This document shows positions 31,310 through 44,276 of a stretch of 64,000 bases of DNA, piece by piece. The stretch covers positions 823,501-887,500 of the forward strand of contig JAUPFP010000047.1 in NCBI GenBank assembly GCA_036925085.1. Reading direction: 5' to 3'. Each line of letters opens with the position of its first letter. The stretch's first letter is position 1. The DNA is from Brachycybe producta. Lineage: Eukaryota; Arthropoda; Diplopoda; Playtdesmida; Andrognathidae. The position numbers were made by a program, and so were the translations under genes. The notes under the pieces are model-generated. The model saw nothing but the letters and a program-made list of their open reading frames with translations. It did no database searches and was not told where the DNA came from.

Positions 31310-34300
31310 TTACACTATAACTTCCACCTCCCTACAGAATCTTAGGAAATGTCTAATGAGACAGGAGTCCACTGGGTCTGTTTTATTGCATGGCCGTTGA
31401 AGTCCGGCATTAATAATTTCTTTCCTTATGAATTCTTTTGCTTCTACTCTACAAGGTAGAGAGCAATTCCACAGCACATGGTCGACTGTATCCTCAGACT
31501 CTAGGCATCCACATTGATTTGTGGCCCCAATTTTTAGTAAGTTAAAACGATCCAAATATTGGTTAAAGGAACCATGGCCAGTCATAATTTGGGTTATAGG
31601 CCCAGAGAATATATGTCCCTCTAGGGCTGGTTCGGGGACCCACTGGTAGGTCTCTCTACCTTTCGTTGATTGATTCCAATCCTCTTTCCATCTTACCAAC
31701 ATCTGGGTTTTGGGTGATGACTTAAACCAAGATGTTGGTTTCTTTATAGTTAGACAGGATATATTTCCAGTGCTGGTCTTTGCATAGGAACCTGCTATCT
31801 CGTTACCCTGGTGGCCTGCATGCGCCTTAATCTAATATAACTTAATTTTATTTCCCCTCTTTACTAACTCATCGATATTTTGATGAGCTTGTTAGGCATA
31901 CTCTTTATTTTCCCCAATTTTTGAAACTGCGGTTAAAGCTGCTTGCGAATCAGATGCAATTGAGATATGCAGATTCCCTCCTCCTATTTGCAACAAGAGG
32001 GTACCCGCCATATACAAAGCAAAGACTTCTGCTTGAAAAATAGAACATTCTCCAGGGAGGCGCCCCCTCCATTGCTTAATAATATCCCCATTCCGATAAA
32101 TTACTGCGGCTGACCCTACTCTACCGTCTTTTTTTGAACCGTCGGTAAAGCATTGTAACTCGTGCTTATCCAAACAAGACTCATCCCAGGTTTCTAAGTC
32201 ATACTTTTCAGTAATCCCCGGGTGTTGCCTCATAGTAAATCCTGTTAGAGCCTCAATATTACAACTATATGTTATTAATTTAGTAGCTAAGTTATACCTT
32301 TCTTCGGCCAGGATCCAGAGAGGGGCACATTTTGCTAACACTTGTAAGGATTTATTAGCAGTAGTTCTATACAATCTAGTTATAGCTAGTAGAAAAGGTC
32401 TCTGAATAGCATCTAATCTATTACTAATCCTAGAGTCTCTCCCTCTTTGGCCCCAGAGATCCGCCCCGTATAGAACCATTCGCTCTATAACCGCAAGGTA
32501 GATTCTCCTAAGGGACCAGGGAGACACCCCCAATTCCTTCCACAGATGTAAAATAATTTCGTCGCCATAAATAGTCCCTTCCTTTGAATATATTTTATAT
32601 GGTCAATCCATAAAAACTTTGAGTCCCAGTAAAGACCCAGGTATTTAATACTGGGACTCAGGGATATTATACATCCATTCATGCGGATTACCGGGCCCAT
32701 CTTAATATTTGTGGCTAGGAAAAATAAGGCAGTGATTTTTGGTGTTGAAAATTGAAGTTTATAATGGTCTGCCCATGTAGAACACATGTTCAATATCGTC
32801 TTTGCCTTACTTTCTATTTCTTTGGCAGATTTCCCACTAAGGAATAGGATCGCATCATCCGCAAAAGATTGCATAAAGTCATCTTCTTTTAAAACATTCC
32901 TAATCGCCGCAAACCACCCTTCCATTAATATTAGCCATAGGACAGGGCCTAAACAAGATCCCTGGGGGCAACCCATGTTAGTCGCACTCATAACAGAACC
33001 AGCTATGATTTTTCGGTTCTGAAAAAATGATCGAACTATATTAAATAAGTTACGATGACATCTAAATTTGCGGAGATGGTGGAGTATAACCGGAGGCCAG
33101 GCATTATTAAAAGCATTCCTAATATCTAGCGATATTACCAAGGTATGTCACTTTTTTGACCTCTGAGAGGTAACTATGTCATGAAAACGAAAACAATCCT
33201 GGTGTATTATCTTTTCCCTCCCTAAATCCAAATTGTTCATTAGACAGATGGTTATTCTTCTCTAAGAAATAACTTAGGCGCTTGGAACATGAGCGATCAA
33301 ATAGCTTCCCTAAACATGGGAGAAGGCCTAACCTTATCATCGTTAGGCTTAGGGACCCATACTACCTTTGCAGTTTTCCATGGTGTAGGGAAAGTCCCCT
33401 GAACCATGCACGTATTGAAAAGAGTAACAAGATATTCTCCACAGTTACTCCCAAAGTGTGCTATAACTCATGGAGGGATATTATCTCCTCCGGGAGCTTT
33501 ATTAATATTAATTGCCTCAATAGCGTTTCTTACCTCACTCTGGGAGAATGGCAAATCGTCATAGGAATTATTATAACTTGACTCTGATTCCCTCCTGATT
33601 ATAGTTTGTGCCTGTGAATCTTCATTAGAATTATCTATCGGAAAGTATTCCTTTATTAAGAAAGACATTGTGTCTGTCTCCCCTGTTGTCCAATGACCAT
33701 CTGGTTTTTTAATAGTTTTAACTATCTGAACCGGTCTAGTTCTACCTGAGAGAATCTTATACGGTAGACATACATCTTTGGCTGCGGTTGTTCGACAATT
33801 TTCTTTCCCTGAGGCGGTTTTAGTTAGCTTGATTTCAGTCTTAAATTTATTTCTAAGTGTTTTAAAGAGAGCCCCAATCTTGCCTTATTGTTGTTACCGA
33901 TGGCTTTTTGATAATGTTTTCTTGCCCTCCTCACTTCTGTGTTCATACACTGAAGAGAGGGGGTCCACCATGTGCAACTATTTTTAGGTCTAAAATTATA
34001 AGTATCCATAGAACTATAACAGGCAGACGTTATAGCACTCTGTATGGCTTCGACCTCCAAGTCTATAGGTGATGATAACATTCCTCTTTCTCTGCTGAAA
34101 TCAATCATTTCCAAGTTAAATAAATCCCAATTAGCTTTTTTCCACTTAAACTTAGTGGCAATTACACATGGCTGTTCTCTTTTTGCCGGGATTTGCATAC
34201 ATATATATCTGTGGTCGCTCATCGTCTCCACGGGTAGTACCTTATAGTTTAAGACTTCAAGTTTCAATGACAGTGAGAGGTCTATCCAACCTTGTCCATT

Positions 34301-34803
34301 TGTGGAAAGAAAGGTTGGCCCCAACAGGGATTATTAAGTATGTCAAAGTTACTAGCGACGGCAAATTCTAGGCAAGCATTGCCTCTACGATCCGCATCAT
34401 GCGAGCCCCATATTGGTGCTTCGCATTAAAATCTCCAACCAAGAGAGTAGGAGAATTAATGACATTAATGATATTAATTATAGAGTTTAAAATCTCGTCT
34501 ATGTTTCTATTTGGTTCTATATAAACATTTATGATGTAAAAGACTGCCCCCTCAAACTCACCCTTAACTACTACCATATTAGAAGTGAGGTATTTAGAGA
34601 TGACCGTACCTTGGAATTTTTCTCCCTCTAATAATTGTAACTACCTTAGGATGTTCGTCACATTTTATTATAGATCCCCCCATAAAAGTCTGTCTTTTTA
34701 CTATGCCCGGGTGAGGTTCCTGAATACATAAGATATCATATTCTCCACAAGATTTTTCCAGGCATGATTCTGCGTCTTTGCCCCTCCCGAGGTTAATCTG
34801 CAA
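31310..34803 (-). pseudogene. LINE copy 1 ORF2: endonuclease, RT, RNase H (broken)
   Basis: The order from 34803 down is: MQINLGRGK, CIQEPHPG and then LLVGDFNAKHQYG (about 34420) and ETMSDHRYICM (about 34220), the endonuclease; ININKAPGGDNIPP (about 33470), SLDIRNAFNNAWP (about 33110), GCPQGSCLGPVLWLILMEG (about 32940) and FADDAILF (about 32860), the RT; CFTDGSKKDGRVGSA (about 32130), SDSQAALTAV and IKAHAGHQGNEIAGSYA (about 31800), RNase H; then LTGHGSF-type MTGHGSFNQYL with CGC.ESEDTVDHVLWNC (about 31480), a C-terminal Cys/His motif. Frame is lost near 31890, 32500, 33150-33460, 33700 and 34340-34600. Catalytic residues are kept where visible. The intact enzyme would perform target-primed reverse transcription. 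Confidence 0.85.
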
Positions 34804-34830
34804 TAATTGATTAGTGATCTGCCTCTATCG

Positions 34831-36385
34831 CGCATTTGTAGATAGATAGGGCACTTTTTATCCGTTGTGCTGTGGCATCGCGGTTCCAGACCTCTTTTAT
34901 TACAGTTACTGCAATCCAAAAGTTCAGCTCGGCATTCATTTATCAGGTGATCCCCACCACAGTTAATGCATCGTTTGAATTTCACTGTACATTCCCCTGC
35001 CCTATGGCCGTACTCGTTACATTTGTAACATTGTAGGACATCGATGTGTTCCTCGACGTTGAGCCTTGCCCACCCCAGGCAGATCTTCCATTCCTTTGCA
35101 CATGCTCTGTAAATTACGGTAGAGACTTCAGCAATTATATTTTTCCTCTCCGGGTTCCTACATGTGTTCCTTCGTGTACTATATTGAACCCTTTTTTAAA
35201 TTTTTCGGGCCCCCTACTTCTATTATACCGGCATTAGAGCACAAGATTTCATCTATGATTTCTGTCTTAGATTTTTCAGAATCAATCCCTGTTATCATTA
35301 TTTTTGGCGCTTTCGTCTTAACTTTTGTAACCGAATATTCTCTTATGTTTTTTAATTTTTCTAGAAGTCGATTCCTCTTCTGCTCATTTTGTGCTACAAT
35401 AACTAGGGCTCCATTCCTAGCTTTCCTTATTTTTTTCGTTGATGGAAATTTTCCGCTGAAGGTCCTCCCTAGTTAATTTAGGGGTAACTTTATCTTCCCC
35501 AGAGCGTACAAGGATCGTAAAGTCGGTATCTTTACTTTTCTTTTCTAATGGCTTCTTTATTGCCTTATCATACATTCTGGTTACAATGCGTGTACCTATT
35601 TCTTGTTGGGGTTTTAAGACCTGGGCTGCATATGTTTCTGCCATAATAGGTACTTTGGCCGAGGAGTTATCTGCATGTACTAAATGTTGTTTATTGCCCT
35701 TATCCCCGAGTTTCGTTAATTTAATTTCTTGTGTGGTTAATTTCTCCCACTATCCCAAATATCTTTATTACCCCATCATTATCCCAAGCCTGCAAATGCC
35801 TGCAACTGTTCTGTCCTATTAAAATATATCTTATTGTTATTTTCTCTCGTGATTGCTCCTCGAATAGTATCGACGTGCTTATAAAATTCTCTGAGGAGAC
35901 TTAGACAACATTTGAAATGGGTCTTCTTCCGCACTGTCATCGTCTGCGACCACTACAATTTCGGCTTCATCGTCTTTGTCCCCTTGTTCAAATTGTCTTC
36001 GTTTTCCTGATAGGCCACGTTTGTGGTTAGGTTCTTGTGAATTGACGGACTGTACTTCTGATCCCCCCTGACTTCTTGTTGTACCCAAGCTTTGGGATCT
36101 GGATCTGAAGTGCCCCGAGCTCCCTAGTAGATCTAATTTTAATTTATTCATCAAATCTAACCTGGTTTGCTGCTCTAATTCGTTGTAATAAGTCGCCTTA
36201 AGCTTTAGTTTAATGCTAGTAGATACAGCTGTGTTTAATTCGCAATACTCTTTTAACAATCGTTCTGAGTCTGCTGTGATCTTAGGGCAAAGTGTTGGCC
36301 ATATCTCCTGAAATTTTTGATCAATCAGTGATCTTCCAACGGTTGTTTGTTCTTTTCCATTATCATTTGGTGCAGTGGCACTCAT
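34831..36385 (-). pseudogene. LINE copy 1 ORF1: RNA-binding protein with CCHC knuckles (broken)
   Basis: The first ATG is at 36385 (MSATAPNDNG). The N-terminal part is hydrophilic, with a Ser/Gln-rich and then acidic stretch, and stops at 35879. Further pieces continue in other frames (35417-35644, MAETYAAQVLKPQQ...). The C-terminal part has CYKCNEYGHRAGEC (CX2CX4HX4C), CINCGGDHLINEC and CSNCNKRGLEPRC...C in series at about 34850-35030. Such an ORF1 is known in I, R1 and Jockey-type LINEs and binds element RNA. Several frameshifts or stops are needed to join the parts. Domain assignment rests mainly on the knuckles. Confidence 0.75.
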
Positions 36386-36983
36386 CACAATTTCATTATT
36401 CAATTCGTTAATATTGGGGCTAGTAAGGTTTTTTGGTGTTGTGTGAATCCACAACTATTATATTCTCAGAACCCTCCCCCGAAAGTCGAGCTACTCGTGA
36501 CCTCCTCCAACCCATGTCCACTTCGACTCTGGTCGAAACCTGAGGCCGAGAGGTGAACACAGCCCATCTAATGGTTAAGAGGTTCCGTAGATCACCATGA
36601 ACCGCAGAGGCCAGACCACTCCGCCGAGTATACGGTTGGTATACGGTCCGTGATGATCTCGCCGATAGTTATTACCCCTTGGAGCGCTAAGCGCTGCAAC
36701 TAGAGGAGTCGAGTGTCTAAATGGCGGCTGATACCAGTCAGAGATTTCTCACCACTCGGTTAGGCTTATTTTTCTTGCCCTTAAAATCCTCAAGTTAGGG
36801 CCATATACTTGAGTTATTCCATTTCAGTCCATTTCCAATTCGTTCCGGTCTTAAAACAGCTTGATAGTTTTGACTGCAACCTTAAGTAATCTCCAGTCAC
36901 AGCCTAGCTATCTCCAGAGCGGGTTAGCTCTGGGGCTTAAGCTGAGTTTGGGATTGTCAGATGTTGATGACCGTGGTTTCCAC

Positions 36984-37031
36984 ATGGATAGAAAGTGTGG
37001 ATTCCGCATGGATAGAAAGTGTGGATTCCGC
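36984..37031. repeat. 24-bp tandem duplication
   Basis: ATGGATAGAAAGTGTGGATT plus CCGC is present twice in a row without a mismatch. Confidence 0.9.
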
Positions 37032-38399
37032 AAGAATGATGCTACTGCATTGGGTAAGGAATTATGAATTGTAGCTGCACAAGAAAAGAAGAAGTACAGC
37101 TCAGAGTAGAAAATTGTATCATTTAGTAGGGTTTGTCTCTGAGGCCAATCTGCCTTGGTTGGACCTGTGACGACACAGTCCTCGGAGGACCCGACAAGCC
37201 CCCACACCACAAGGCGACACAAGCTACAGGGACCAACAAAGAGACAGTCAAAACAAAGAACCGCCTGGACGGGTTCCAGGCATGCTACAAAACTCTACAT
37301 TCAGTCGGTTTCTATACTTCGATTTGAGGTCGACCATTGCAAACATTTTTTTTTCACGGAGATTATTATTCCACTTCATTGTGAACCTTTTTGGATTTGA
37401 GTTTTTTATTTTAGCGTTTCCTTAAATTTGTTATTATTTTAACTAGATATAGAATAGATTTAACTATAGCTTTACCTCAAAATAATACCATTTCGAAATG
37501 GAAAATTTATGGTTTAGGTAAAGTGGTAGGGCGATAGGTGTTTTCTCAATTGCAGTTGACCTAATATTGCCAACCAAACTGTTATTAGTGAATAGGAGGC
37601 CACGTTTGTGCTGTCATATCGAAATTCCTTTTCTCCTAATAGTAATATTATATTCTACAACTAGTGGAAATAAATGCAATAGCTAACTTGACATTATTAG
37701 ATAATAGTAATAGATTTTCACAGTTTAATAATTTCGTCACATGGAAGCGCAGGACCTGAGATAGAACTAGTTTTCTCTTGGTTTCTTTTAAGTCGAAATA
37801 GGTTCTTAAAAGAAACCATTTGACAGAAGGTGTGTGTATATAAAAACAACGGGTTAGAATGGCATACAATTCAAGATAGTGTTCTTCAAACAGTAGTTCG
37901 AATTACTTAGTCAGTCCTACTGTAATCGCAAACCCACCTCCTTTTTTTTCTCTCTTTCCAAGCTATACCTTAATTAAGAGTTACGACCTTTATATAGAAA
38001 AAAAAAGTACTAAGAAGAAGAGATGAAATGAAAAAAAAAGAAGAAACAGAAAAAAAAAATCAGGTCGCAAAGCGGATTTGCAGAGGTTTGACTTTAGGTC
38101 TTCTTCTTCTTTTTGCTGAAAAAAAGCCCTGAAATTAGCACACACGCACCTGTAAAAAAATGTCATTAAGTGGGCGTCCATTCGTTTGCTTGAAAAGTTT
38201 CACAAGACGACTTTTTTGCTTTTTCACTTTCACTAGCATTGTGTACGTGTATATTAAGAGTTTAAACTCCTGTATATATTGTAAGCTACATATTCTCTTC
38301 GCAGTCTTCACATCTTTTGAAAAGATCCCTTTTTTTTGGATTTAAGCTCTCAATTGGCAAAAGAATGAAATTTGCGACAAGAATTTCAATTGTGGTTCA

Positions 38400-38402
<3 letters not shown>

Positions 38403-38445
<43 letters not shown>
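38403..38445. repeat. (TG)n microsatellite
   Basis: About 43 bp of uninterrupted TG repeat. Confidence 0.95.
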
Positions 38446-38447
<2 letters not shown>

Positions 38448-38850
38448 ATTAGACAGATTTCTTCTTATAAGTTGGTATTTGGAAAGTCTATTTCAACTGC
38501 AAATACATTTATTTTTTTATTTATTTTTTTGGCTTTCTTTTCTGTCATCATTAGTGTTCATTCTTTGTTTCTTTCATCCTGGTATTTTTTTTTATTTACA
38601 GATTACTTTGAAGTTTTCCTTTAGAATTAGTTGAAAAGTCTAAAACTAAATTAGAATTTGTATTATTTCGGTTATTTTTTTCTCCTTCATATGGTTGAAA
38701 TGGCTTCTTATATTTCTAAAAAAAAAATTTAAAAAATAAATTTCTCGGAAATTCTATCGAATAGTAGCTTAGCTTAGCCTCTGTGCAGGTAGATTGTTCG
38801 GCATTTTTTTTCTTATTTTGCGCCTTCAAAACATAGTGGCTGCCAGCCTG

Positions 38851-39390
38851 CTAATCTAAAGAATACCCAAATTCTCTACTCATTTCTTGTGAAAGGTAAC
38901 TTAGGAACTGGTATGTTGTACACATAATACGGAAGTGCACAAAGACTACTTTTATGTGATAATAAAATAATAGGTTTCTTCTATATGGAACCTCACAAGG
39001 GTGACCATAATAATTATTCATTATTGTCAAAAATTTGGTTAATTTGTAGCTTGTGGGAAAGGAGTGTAGATGTCGGATTCCATACAGTATATTACTGTAT
39101 ATCTGCCTTGTTATAAAAAAGAAGCTTCTGACGTTATTGGAACTGTTGTCTTTTTTTTTCGAATAAAAAGAGGGTGATAACAAACGAATTAAAGAACCAT
39201 TTTGTTTAAATTGTTGAAAATATTTGTTAATATTTTTTTTCTTAGGGATGGTACATTCCCGCGTATCTTGAAAAATATTCCAGATTTGAAAACTTGAATC
39301 TTCGCGCTTTTTTTGTCTTTCGAATCTTTTGTATCCTAACGTAAAAAAAACAACTGTGAAGGACTTTGGTAAAATTAGTTTTAACTGCAT
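38851..39390 (-). CDS. Doubtful ORF of 179 codons
   Basis: A minus-strand frame stays open for 205 codons (to 39468), with the first ATG at 39390. In DNA this AT-rich a frame of that length is longer than expected but not impossible given the window size and six frames. The protein is rich in Lys, Phe, Ser and Tyr and has no motif I recognise. No promoter, intron or conserved block is evident. It is probably chance, or a remnant of a repeat. Confidence 0.12.
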   Translation of the reverse strand: MQLKLILPKSFTVVFFTLGYKRFERQKKREDSSFQIWNIFQDTRECTIPKKKNINKYFQQFKQNGSLIRLLSPSFYSKKKDNSSNNVRSFFFITRQIYSNILYGIRHLHSFPTSYKLTKFLTIMNNYYGHPCEVPYRRNLLFYYHIKVVFVHFRIMCTTYQFLSYLSQEMSREFGYSLD

Positions 39391-40310
39391 TGACGTCAAA
39401 CAAAAGCGTCTACCAACAAAAAACGGCGATTGTTGCAATTTCGTTGGTACCCGGATCGCCAATATCACCTTGTGGCGACCCCGAGTGCCACACTTGTTTT
39501 TTATTATTAATAATTTAATATTTAATATTATTTCATTTATATGTATCTTCTTAACGCATAATATAGGACTCCTATATGAAGGATTCGAAGGAATTCGAGA
39601 ACCTTTTAGGATTCGGATTCGAGAAATTTAGGATTTTTTTCTGAATTAAACGCATACAAATTACGTTGAGGCTGTTTTCAAGCAACAAAAAAAGTAAACA
39701 AAACATTATGACAAAACAAAAAAGCTGAACTAGAATTGACATAAATATAATAAACAAACGGGGAGTCTATTGGATAATAAATGTTTGAATTTGAAATTTA
39801 ATAGGAAAAAAAACGAGTGTTTGCATATCGTTACCGTTCAACCTATATCGAGGAAATACCTGAAAAATAGGAAAACAGAATTATTTTAGATATGCATGAA
39901 TATAACGATTAATATAGGCCACTGCCTATTCTTTGTTATAATTTGGGGGTTTGTGGAGGACTCCCCAGTGAACACTCAGCCCATCTCTATAATAATGCGA
40001 TGGTTTCTCCACCTTCTTGAGTGATTTTTTCCATTGGGATTGGCTTTCTTTTTTTTTATCAGACTAAGAATAGAAGGGAACATACACGTTGAAGAAGGAG
40101 AAACTTCTTTTTTTCTCAAGTCCATCTGATGATTTCTCTACGGAGGCAAGAATTGAAAAAAAAAAGACATTCATGTTGTGTCGAGCTTTTTTCGTCTTCT
40201 ATGTTGTTTCATTTCTTTTTGATTTGCTTTTCCAGTGAATGACTTAGTTTACTTACTTAAGTGCTTCCTTTACTTGAACCCTCTTCTTACCTTTTTTCCT
40301 TTTCTATGTA

Positions 40311-40380
40311 TCTCTCTCTCTCTCTCTCTCGCTCGCTCTCTCTTTCTCTCTCTCTCTCTCTTTCTCTCTTTTCTTTCTCT
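40311..40380. repeat. (TC)n microsatellite
   Basis: About 70 bp of TC-rich repeat with a few interruptions (GCTCGC, TTTC). Confidence 0.9.
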
Positions 40381-40427
40381 AAAAAATCTCAATATGTTTT
40401 TATCTAGCCCTGATATCATTTGATATA

Positions 40428-40895
40428 ATGTGGTTGCCAAGAAACCTGGAAAACCTTCAAAAGTCACGAAATGGTAAAAAAAAAAGTTAAGAAAATTCAG
40501 GAAAGTTATATTCTGAACTTCAAATTTCAATGATTAAAAAAGCTAAAAATTGAAAAAATAAAATAAATGCTTAGAGCATTTAAATGCATTAAAATGGCTC
40601 AGGAGGACTCAACGGGGCCCAGAACTGTGAAAAAAAAAACTGAAGGGGCAAAGATTCAGTTAAAAAATGAGAAAAAGTGGGTTTCCACACACTCTGGAAA
40701 CCTGAAAAGTCAACGAAAAAAGTCAGGAACCACAAGCAGGGCAGAATGTGTACAACATAGTGATGTCCATTATATTATTAGTGTGAACGAAGTTGTTTTT
40801 GAAGAAAAAAAAACTGGAAAATATCAAACTATGGTATTGAAAACCTGGAAAAATTAGAAAATTTCAGAAGTGTAAATCTGTGGCAACCCTGACCT
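40428..40895. repeat. Dispersed repeat with inverted TGGTTGCCA ends
   Basis: The block begins GGTTGCCAAGAAACCTGG and ends CTGTGGCAACCCTGACC, so the outer 8-10 bases are inverted copies. Inside are ACCTGGAAAACCTTCAAAAG and GGCTCAGGAGGACTCAACGG. Related pieces occur at 49800, 50280, 50460 and 62540-63060. It has no ORF of note and is probably a non-autonomous mobile repeat. Confidence 0.55.
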
Positions 40896-42693
40896 GGCTT
40901 CTTAATTCAAATTAAGTAAACGTTAATGTGATTTTTGATAGAAAATGGCAAAAGTCATATCAGTTTTTGTAAAAAAAATATACGAATTATGGTCGAAGCT
41001 TTCAAATAACTTCAACATAAGATAAGAATAACATGTACAAGGTGAAAAAAACATTGTAACAAACCCGTTGAATAATTGAACAGCATAATAATACATGCAA
41101 TTAAATATTAATTTCTTAGACGTCATAAGAAATGCAGACAGATTTATCATTTTGTTAAACCATCAACTAAATGTGAGATTTTCAGTTTGCATTTCAATGG
41201 CTTACGTTGGCATCAACATTATAAATCTGTCTAGTTTTAACATAAAAAGGAGATTTTGAAGCAATTTTTTTTAAATTGATTTTCTAATTATAACGAATAA
41301 AAAAAACTAATTAAAACATCACTTATGAAACAATAGTTTTCTGATTAAATCTAAGTAGGCGCTATCATTTCAATAGAAGACATAAAAATAAGTGTTATCT
41401 TCTGGTTCATAAAAGGACGTAAAAATGTTGTAAGTGTTGTAGTAAACGTCATTAAATATTAATGGTTTGGAACCATTTTTATTTTTGTTTGATGTTTCTT
41501 TCCTCTGAAAGAAAAAGCAAGAGATTCAGTCAGTGCTAACAATGTGTTTGCAGTGATTGCCTACTTTCAGGAGGTTTTTGTTTTTTTGCCGATTTCTTTT
41601 TGTGTGTGTTGATGGCATTTGTCTAGACAAGAAGCAAGTCAACATTCAACTTATGCGGTTATTTTTAAGCTGGTTCATGGTTACTCTTTCTTATTGTGGT
41701 TCAAAACGAGGTATTTGAGAATTGGGGGGGGGGGGTATGGCTTTATTTCGGAACTGACCAAAACCCATTTTATTATTTGCATTTATTTTTTTTAGTTTTT
41801 CGAAATTCGTTTATGTCGAGTTTTAAAAAAAAAATTTAACAATTTTTATAGCTGACTTAATAATGTTTTTTTCTTCTAAATTATTTGTTATTTTTTTTTA
41901 ATTATTTCTAATAAACAATGAAATTAGTTTTTTTATTGATGGCTTTTTCATTCTTATGAATAAACATAAGAAGAATGCGCTACACTTTTATTATGATGAT
42001 GATTATTATTATGAATAACATTTATTAAATGAATGGCCTTTATTATGCTTTTATGGGATTTTTTTCCCTCTAAAACATTTTTTATTCTGAAAAACTCAAC
42101 AACGAATCAACGCGTTTCTTCATATATGTATGTATGTGTTAGCTTAGTATATATTGTAATAATGACTGCGGTAAAATATGCTGATGACATTAGCTAAGAC
42201 TCCAATCCAATTAATAAACGCGGCAAAGATATGCATAATTATTATGACGAAGGAAGGCACCTAGTGTCTTTCTTCTTCTTCTTCAAATTTTTACAGCAAG
42301 TATTAAATTTTGAACGCAGTATTTTCTTAATCTTTTCTTGGCATTTGAAGTTCTCTTTCTTTCTCTTGTGTATGGATTTGAAAATATGAACGACCCAATT
42401 TATCTATACATGTTATCATTAAAGTGGAATATCAGTCAGTCTGCAAATCTACTAGTCAATTTGTAAAACGACCAATTTTTTTATAACTCTACACGTTGGC
42501 AAAGATTGTAAGCAATTAAATGTAACTGACGCAAAACATTTAAGACAACAATATGTAAGAAAATGTCTAGATTGGCTTGTTGAGGCATTTTGCACAATGT
42601 CTAAAAAAGCTTGTCATTTTTTAGACTTACTACTGAATTATAAAAATATACTAATAATCTGCTATAGGCCTATTTGGCTGCTAGCAGAGTACT

Positions 42694-42734
42694 AATTGTA
42701 ATTGTAATTGTAGTTGTAATTGTAATTGTAATTG
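42694..42734. repeat. (TAATTG)n microsatellite
   Basis: About seven hexamers, one changed to TAGTTG. Confidence 0.85.
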
Positions 42735-43179
42735 AAATAGTACTATACAATAAATAAATAAAAATAACTAATGAATTTACAAAATGACTGTTTTTCCATT
42801 TTGACTTGCAATCTACTGTAAGAACATGGCATTATTTAAAACAACAATCGTATTGTAATTTACTTATAAGAATAATATGTAACTAACTTAATTAAATTAT
42901 TTAAGAGGGGTAATCTTTTTTTCTTTTCTAGTCAAACACATAATTCTGTATTTGCAAAATACTGACATCAAATATTCAAATGATTCAAAACATTTTCTTC
43001 ATTATTTGTTCACACATTTTTGACACACAAAAAAAAATTTGCAGGTTTTATTTGCTTGGCTCTCTATGTTTCTTTCCTTTATTCTTTCTTTTCTTTTTAC
43101 ATCTTTTCTTCAAAGAAGACATAAAACACCGACGTAAGATTTTTTTATTTTGTCTTCAGCCTTCTCCTCTGTCTTCCTC

Positions 43180-43201
43180 TTCATCCTCATCATCATCATC
43201 A
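43180..43201. repeat. (CAT)n microsatellite
   Basis: A short run of TCATCATCATCATCATCATG. Confidence 0.8.
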
Positions 43202-43706
43202 TGAGATGGATAAATAATGTTATTACATCATTGAGTTTATATTTAGGAGTTTGGTGCTAAAGAAAAAAAAATTAGTATGGAAATTTAAGCGAAGAAATAA
43301 CCATCTTAGTGTTGTTGAAAAATTATTCTTTCTTTAGTTTATTATATGTATGTATTGTTATGTTAGAATCTCTTAATGTTAGTACAAGCAAAGCCCGCAC
43401 ATAATTGATGAATAAAACACGTGGTAATTAACTTTTTTTTTACATATCACTAATCATATGCAGAAAGAGAGGGTTTATTATAGACCTGCATGTACTGTAC
43501 TTGTATAAAATGCAGTATGCTTTTGCTTTCCTTTCTCCCTCGCCCCACCCTCTTATTAATATATGCTCAGTTTTATCGCTCTTATTTGTCACTTGAAACT
43601 AAAAGGAAATGAAAAAAAAACGTCAATATAATTAAGAATATGGGGTTATTGTTTGTCTTGAAATGAATTAAGAAAAAAAGATGTTGATTTGAAGGACGAT
43701 AATATA

Positions 43707-43811
<105 letters not shown>

Positions 43812-44276
43812 GTTTGTAAAAGAAAGGAAAGAAGGAAGAAAAAAAAAACATGGGCTTAGTTATTTGTGTGTAGGCGAGGAGGCGGAGAGAGGGGAGGGTT
43901 GAATAAGAAACTTTAATGATAAAATCAAGGGTAAGATGATCTGTTTAACCAATAGCATATATAGGTCTTTTATATTGCATCCAAAGACAGAAATTTTTAT
44001 GACCTATTAAAGAGATATGCACGTTGATATTGGAGACTAAAAACGGTCGCTTCTTGTTGCCACGGTTCTATAGGGTGTTCCACAATTGTGTAACCATATG
44101 ATGAAGTTATTCATGTATTACACAAGTGTCTAGGTTATCACTTGAGTATAAGAAATAATGCATCCAGGTAATCCTACTCAAGTTACATCTGAATCAGAGA
44201 CAGAAGTTCAAGAAATAGAAAAGGTTCAGCAATGAGGTTGCAAGATTTCTTAAATACATGTATTCTGACAGTGTAA

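Larger units (their letters stand above)
31266..36800 (-). mobile_element. I/R1-group LINE, decayed copy 1
   Basis: On the minus strand: a 5' non-coding region (about 36386-36800), ORF1 with three CCHC-type knuckles, and ORF2 with APE endonuclease, reverse transcriptase, RNase H and a C-terminal Cys/His motif. ORF1 knuckles, IQEP and GDFNAKH in the endonuclease, GCPQGSCLGPVLW in the RT and a TDGSK RNase H place it in the I/R1/LOA assemblage. Several frameshifts and stops are present. No poly(A) tail or target duplication was identified, so both ends are approximate. Confidence 0.85.
36801..40427. other. AT-rich non-coding DNA
   Basis: No gene is established. It contains a 24-bp exact tandem duplication (36984-37031), a (TG)n tract, a (TC)n tract and many A/T runs. 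A long minus-strand open frame (38851-39390) is listed separately as doubtful. Confidence 0.5.
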
